This document shows positions 5,219 to 7,476 of a stretch of 7,476 nt of DNA, piece after piece. The stretch's first letter is position 1; each line of letters opens with the position of its first letter. Below the pieces are notes generated by a model. It was not told the origin of the DNA. It searched no databases and saw only the letters and a program-made list of their open reading frames with translations. The translations under genes were made by a program, and so were the position numbers. Where the stretch lies: positions 1 through 7,476 of the forward strand of contig JAPPKQ010000159.1 of NCBI GenBank assembly GCA_028819945.1. Direction: 5' to 3'. The DNA comes from a bacterium. GTDB lineage: Bacteria > Actinomycetota > Acidimicrobiia > Acidimicrobiales > CATQHL01.

Positions 5219-6586
5219 TCACTGAAGCAGTCCCAGCAGAGCCTGCTCGACGACCTCGCTGAGCGCCGGGTGAATGTAGAACTGTCCGGAGGCGATCTGG
5301 GTCACGCTCAGGTCGAAGGCCATGGCCTGCACCAGTTGCTGCAGCAGAACCGCCGCGTCGGGCCCGCAGATGTGCGCACCCAGCAGGCGGTCCGAGGCCG
5401 GGTCCGCCAGAACCTTGCAGAAGCTCGCGGTGTCCTCCATGGCCCACCCGTAGGCGGTGTCGCCGTAGGGTCGCAGCGAGCGGCGGAAGGGTCGCCCGGC
5501 GGCAACCAGCGCCTGCTCGGTGAGACCCACCGAGGCCACCTGCGGCGAGGCGAAGACGGCGTGGGGGACCGGCCCGAGGGCCAGCGGCCGCAGGTCCTCC
5601 GGATACGCCAGGTTGTGGGCCACCGCCCTGGCCTCGGCGTTGGCGACGTGCTTCAACTGGTTGGGGTTGCAGATGTCCCCGAGCGCCCAGACCCCCTCCG
5701 CGGTCGTGCGGCCGTAGCGGTCCACGACCACGTAGCCGGCCTCGTCGAGCGCCACGCCGGCGGCGCCGACCTGCAGTTCGTCGCCGTTGGGGACCCTCCC
5801 GGCGGCCACCAGCAGCACGTCGGCGCGCAGGGTCTCGGCGCCTGAGCCGTGGCGCACGTCCAGCGAGACCGCGCCGTCGGGTGCGCTCGCGGCGGCGACC
5901 GGCTGCGCCTCGGTGATCACCCTGAAGCGCTTCCGGTAGGCGGCGGTGAAGGCCTCGCTCACGTCGCGGTCCTCCGCTCGCAGCAGCCGGGGCCCGCGGT
6001 TCAGGATGGTCACCTCGCTGCCGGCTGCGTCGAAGACGTGCGCCATCTCCGCGGCGATGTAGCCGCCGCCCCAGATCAGCAGGCGTTCCGGGGGCTCGGG
6101 CAGGCGCATGATGTCATCGGAGGTGTGGTAGGGCACCGCGCTCAGGTCCGGATGCGGCGGGACGAAGGGCCGCGCTCCTGCGGCCAGCACCACGGCGTCA
6201 CCGGTGATCTCCGCGCCGGCCACCTCGAGGCGGCGCGGCCCACAGAACCGGGCCTGGCCCTTGTACACGGCGACGTTCGCCAGCCCGCGGCGGTAGTCCT
6301 CGCCGGCCGCCGCGATCGGATCGATGCGTCCGAACACCCGCCCGGTGACCTCGGACCAGTGCACCTGCTCCACGTGTGCGGTGACACCCAGGCGACCGGC
6401 GTGGCGCGCCGTCTCAGCCACGTCGGCCACGTGCACCAGCATCTTGGAGGGAATGCAGCCCCTGTTCAGGCAGGTCCCGCCGAAGTCGGCGCGCTCCACG
6501 ATGGCCACCCGCAGGTCCTCCAGTTCGGGGATCAGCAGCGAGTTGCCCGAGCCCGCCCCGACGATGACGAGATCGAAGTGCGCCAC
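5219..6586 (-). CDS. mtr: Mycothione reductase
   Basis: NADPH-dependent flavoenzyme that reduces mycothiol disulfide to mycothiol, the main low-molecular-weight thiol of Actinobacteria; cytosolic homodimer. The 455 residues match the family length. In order: FAD-binding VIVGAGSGNS (7-16), the redox-active disulfide in GGTCLNRGCIPSK (Cys39, Cys44), the NADPH-binding WGGGYIAAE (172-180), ALGDICNP (301-308), and the C-terminal HPALSEVVE (His439, Glu444) that acts across the dimer. VFGRIDPIAAAGEDYRR and YGDTAYGWAMEDT closely follow my recollection of mycobacterial Mtr rather than dihydrolipoamide dehydrogenase or glutathione reductase. GTG 6586 is chosen because homology begins there and TAGGGT ends 7 nt upstream, suggesting a leaderless mRNA. 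The frame extends further upstream, but as non-homologous sequence. Confidence 0.93.
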   Translation of the reverse strand: MAHFDLVIVGAGSGNSLLIPELEDLRVAIVERADFGGTCLNRGCIPSKMLVHVADVAETARHAGRLGVTAHVEQVHWSEVTGRVFGRIDPIAAAGEDYRRGLANVAVYKGQARFCGPRRLEVAGAEITGDAVVLAAGARPFVPPHPDLSAVPYHTSDDIMRLPEPPERLLIWGGGYIAAEMAHVFDAAGSEVTILNRGPRLLRAEDRDVSEAFTAAYRKRFRVITEAQPVAAASAPDGAVSLDVRHGSGAETLRADVLLVAAGRVPNGDELQVGAAGVALDEAGYVVVDRYGRTTAEGVWALGDICNPNQLKHVANAEARAVAHNLAYPEDLRPLALGPVPHAVFASPQVASVGLTEQALVAAGRPFRRSLRPYGDTAYGWAMEDTASFCKVLADPASDRLLGAHICGPDAAVLLQQLVQAMAFDLSVTQIASGQFYIHPALSEVVEQALLGLLQ

Positions 6587-6593
6587 GGCTGAA

Positions 6594-6599
6594 ACCCTA
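6594..6599 (-). promoter_or_regulatory. -10 box of mtr, leaderless start (TAGGGT)
   Basis: On the minus strand TAGGGT (6599-6594) fits TANNNT and ends 7 nt before GTG 6586. No Shine-Dalgarno sequence lies between them, and no TTGACA-like -35 is visible. It is divergent from the promoter of the EF-G-like gene about 75 bp away. Confidence 0.45.
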
Positions 6600-6671
6600 C
6601 GCCGAGGGTCCCGAACCCGGTCCGATCCCGGGGCGGCGGCGACGGCGGGGGAGACTGGGAATCCGAGGGGC

Positions 6672-6701
6672 TTGGCCCCCGGTGGGGTGCCTCGGTAGTC
6701 T
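6672..6701 (+). promoter_or_regulatory. Promoter of the EF-G-like gene (TTGGCC-N18-TAGTCT)
   Basis: TTGGCC (6672-6677) and TAGTCT (6696-6701) are 18 bp apart, predicting a start near 6708 and a leader of about 73 nt. The -35 box lies inside a small hairpin GGGGC-TTG-GCCCC (6667-6679), which could be an operator. This gene, unlike its neighbours, has a leader and a ribosome binding site. Confidence 0.45.
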
Positions 6702-6769
6702 CCGCTGCATCGTCCCGAGCGTCGCCCGACCGCGCCGCTCGCGGCGGGCACGCTGAAGTGAACTGAACG

Positions 6770-6775
6770 AAGGGG
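6770..6775 (+). promoter_or_regulatory. Ribosome binding site of the EF-G-like gene
   Basis: AAGGGG ends 5 nt before GTG 6781 and supports that start. An in-frame GTG at 6775 overlaps the site and is therefore less likely. Confidence 0.6.
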
Positions 6776-6780
6776 TGTCG

Positions 6781-7476
6781 GTGAAGACCTACCCGACCGA
6801 ACGCATCCGCAACGTGGCGCTCGTGGGTGCCAGCAGTGCAGGCAAGACCATGCTGGCCGAGGCCATGCTGTTCCGAGCCGGCGCTCTCGACCGCATGGGC
6901 GGCATCGAGTCGCAGAACACGGTCTGCGATCACGAGCCGGAGGAGCGGGATGCCGGCAGCTCGCAGGTCATGGCGCTGGCCTCCTTCGAGTGGAACGACC
7001 ACAAGATCAACCTGCTGGACACGCCGGGATCGTTCGACTTCGCCGGCGAGCAGTGGGCCGCCATGGCGGTGGCCGATCTGCTGGTCATGGTCGTCGACGC
7101 CACAGCGGGAGTCGATCACGCCGTCGCCGGCGCCTGGCGGCGCGCCGCCGAGGCGGGCATCCCGCGCCTCTTCTTCGTCAACAAGCTGGACCGCGAGTTC
7201 GTCGACTTCGACGCCGTGCTCAGCGAGTTGCAGGAGACCTTCGACAGCGGGGTGGCCCCGCTCGAGCTGCCCATCGCCGAGGGGCCGCGCTTCTGCGGCG
7301 TGGCGGACCTGCTGAGCGACGACGCCTGGCTCTACGAGGGCGGCTCGATCACCGAGACCCCCATCCCCACCGACATGGCGGCGCGTGTCGAGGAGGTGCG
7401 GGAGTCGCTCATCGAAGGGATCGTCGTGGCCGACGACGACCTGCTGGAGCGGTATCTGGAGGGCGACGTTCCCACC
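6781..7476 (+). CDS. Elongation factor G-like GTPase (EF-G2/FusA2 type), N-terminal part
   Basis: A translational GTPase G domain; the frame is open to the window edge, giving 232 residues of a protein that is usually about 700. Visible motifs are the P-loop GASSAGKT (16-23), G3 DTPG (80-83) and G4 NKLD (134-137). NTVCDHEPEE before switch I and the later LLERYLEGD also fit the FusA2/EF-G2 branch found beside true EF-G in Actinobacteria. The role of that branch is poorly defined and it does not replace EF-G. Unusual residues: the His after DTPG that activates water in EF-G and EF-Tu is Ser84, the switch I RGIT segment reads AGSS, and the P-loop lacks the HVDAGKTT form. GTG 6781 is set by the AAGGGG ribosome binding site. 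It is divergent from mtr. The remaining domains II-V lie outside the window. Confidence 0.88.
   Translation, partial: MKTYPTERIRNVALVGASSAGKTMLAEAMLFRAGALDRMGGIESQNTVCDHEPEERDAGSSQVMALASFEWNDHKINLLDTPGSFDFAGEQWAAMAVADLLVMVVDATAGVDHAVAGAWRRAAEAGIPRLFFVNKLDREFVDFDAVLSELQETFDSGVAPLELPIAEGPRFCGVADLLSDDAWLYEGGSITETPIPTDMAARVEEVRESLIEGIVVADDDLLERYLEGDVPT

Noticed and set aside
4079..5845. Plus-strand open frame of 588 codons spanning aroC, the intergenic gap and part of mtr.
   Set aside because: It runs antisense across two recognisable genes and the terminator-like palindromes between them, with no coherent domain. Lack of stop codons reflects GC content.
6587..6751. Upstream extension of mycothione reductase by 55 residues.
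   Set aside because: The FAD-binding motif begins right after GTG 6586, where the family starts, and the extension would cross both divergent promoters.
1..7476. Mobile elements, CRISPR arrays, toxin-antitoxin pairs or phage genes.
   Set aside because: No transposase, integrase, direct-repeat array or attachment-site duplication next to the tRNA-Leu gene was seen.

Overview
The window is high-GC DNA with strong G/C preference at third codon positions. It carries a clear mycothione reductase, an enzyme of mycothiol metabolism that is confined to Actinobacteria. Together with the nadD-rsfS neighbourhood, an EF-G2/FusA2-like GTPase and several apparent leaderless genes with TANNNT -10 boxes, this points to an actinobacterium. 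The two shikimate enzymes look unlike those of Mycobacterium, so a deeper-branching lineage such as Acidimicrobiia is plausible, but that is inference.

Layout. 1-76: probable last codons of an upstream plus-strand gene, followed by a strong hairpin (105-137). 200-286: tRNA-Leu(CAA) on plus, with its own -10 box. 303-328: hairpin between the tRNA and the convergent class II DAHP synthase gene (335-1684, minus). Just upstream of that, on the same strand, is a short, divergent sigma-70 family factor (1698-2528), so the two probably form a sigma-aroG operon. 2529-2940: a 412-bp divergent intergenic region, the most regulatory-looking stretch of the window. It contains an exact TGTGA-N6-TCACA dyad, an 18-bp dyad (2621-2638) with an extra half-site, a candidate minus-strand promoter and a possible 61-residue ORF. 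2941-3549 nadD and 3608-3997 rsfS run on plus. rsfS converges on aroC (4034-5131, minus) over an imperfect hairpin. mtr (5219-6586, minus) lies upstream of aroC, separated from it by very GC-rich palindromes and an aroC promoter. Divergent from mtr, an EF-G-like GTPase gene (6781 onward, plus) runs off the window edge.

Function. The genes are core metabolism and gene expression: first and last steps of the chorismate pathway (DAHP synthase, chorismate synthase), NAD synthesis (NadD), ribosome dormancy (RsfS), thiol redox balance (Mtr), a translation-type GTPase and an alternative-looking sigma factor. I see no mobile element, CRISPR array or defence system. The points of interest are regulatory: four genes have a TANNNT box ending 6-7 nt before the start codon, as expected for leaderless mRNAs; the sigma factor has changed promoter-contact residues; the EF-G-like protein lacks the catalytic His; and gene ends carry GC-rich hairpins without U-tracts.
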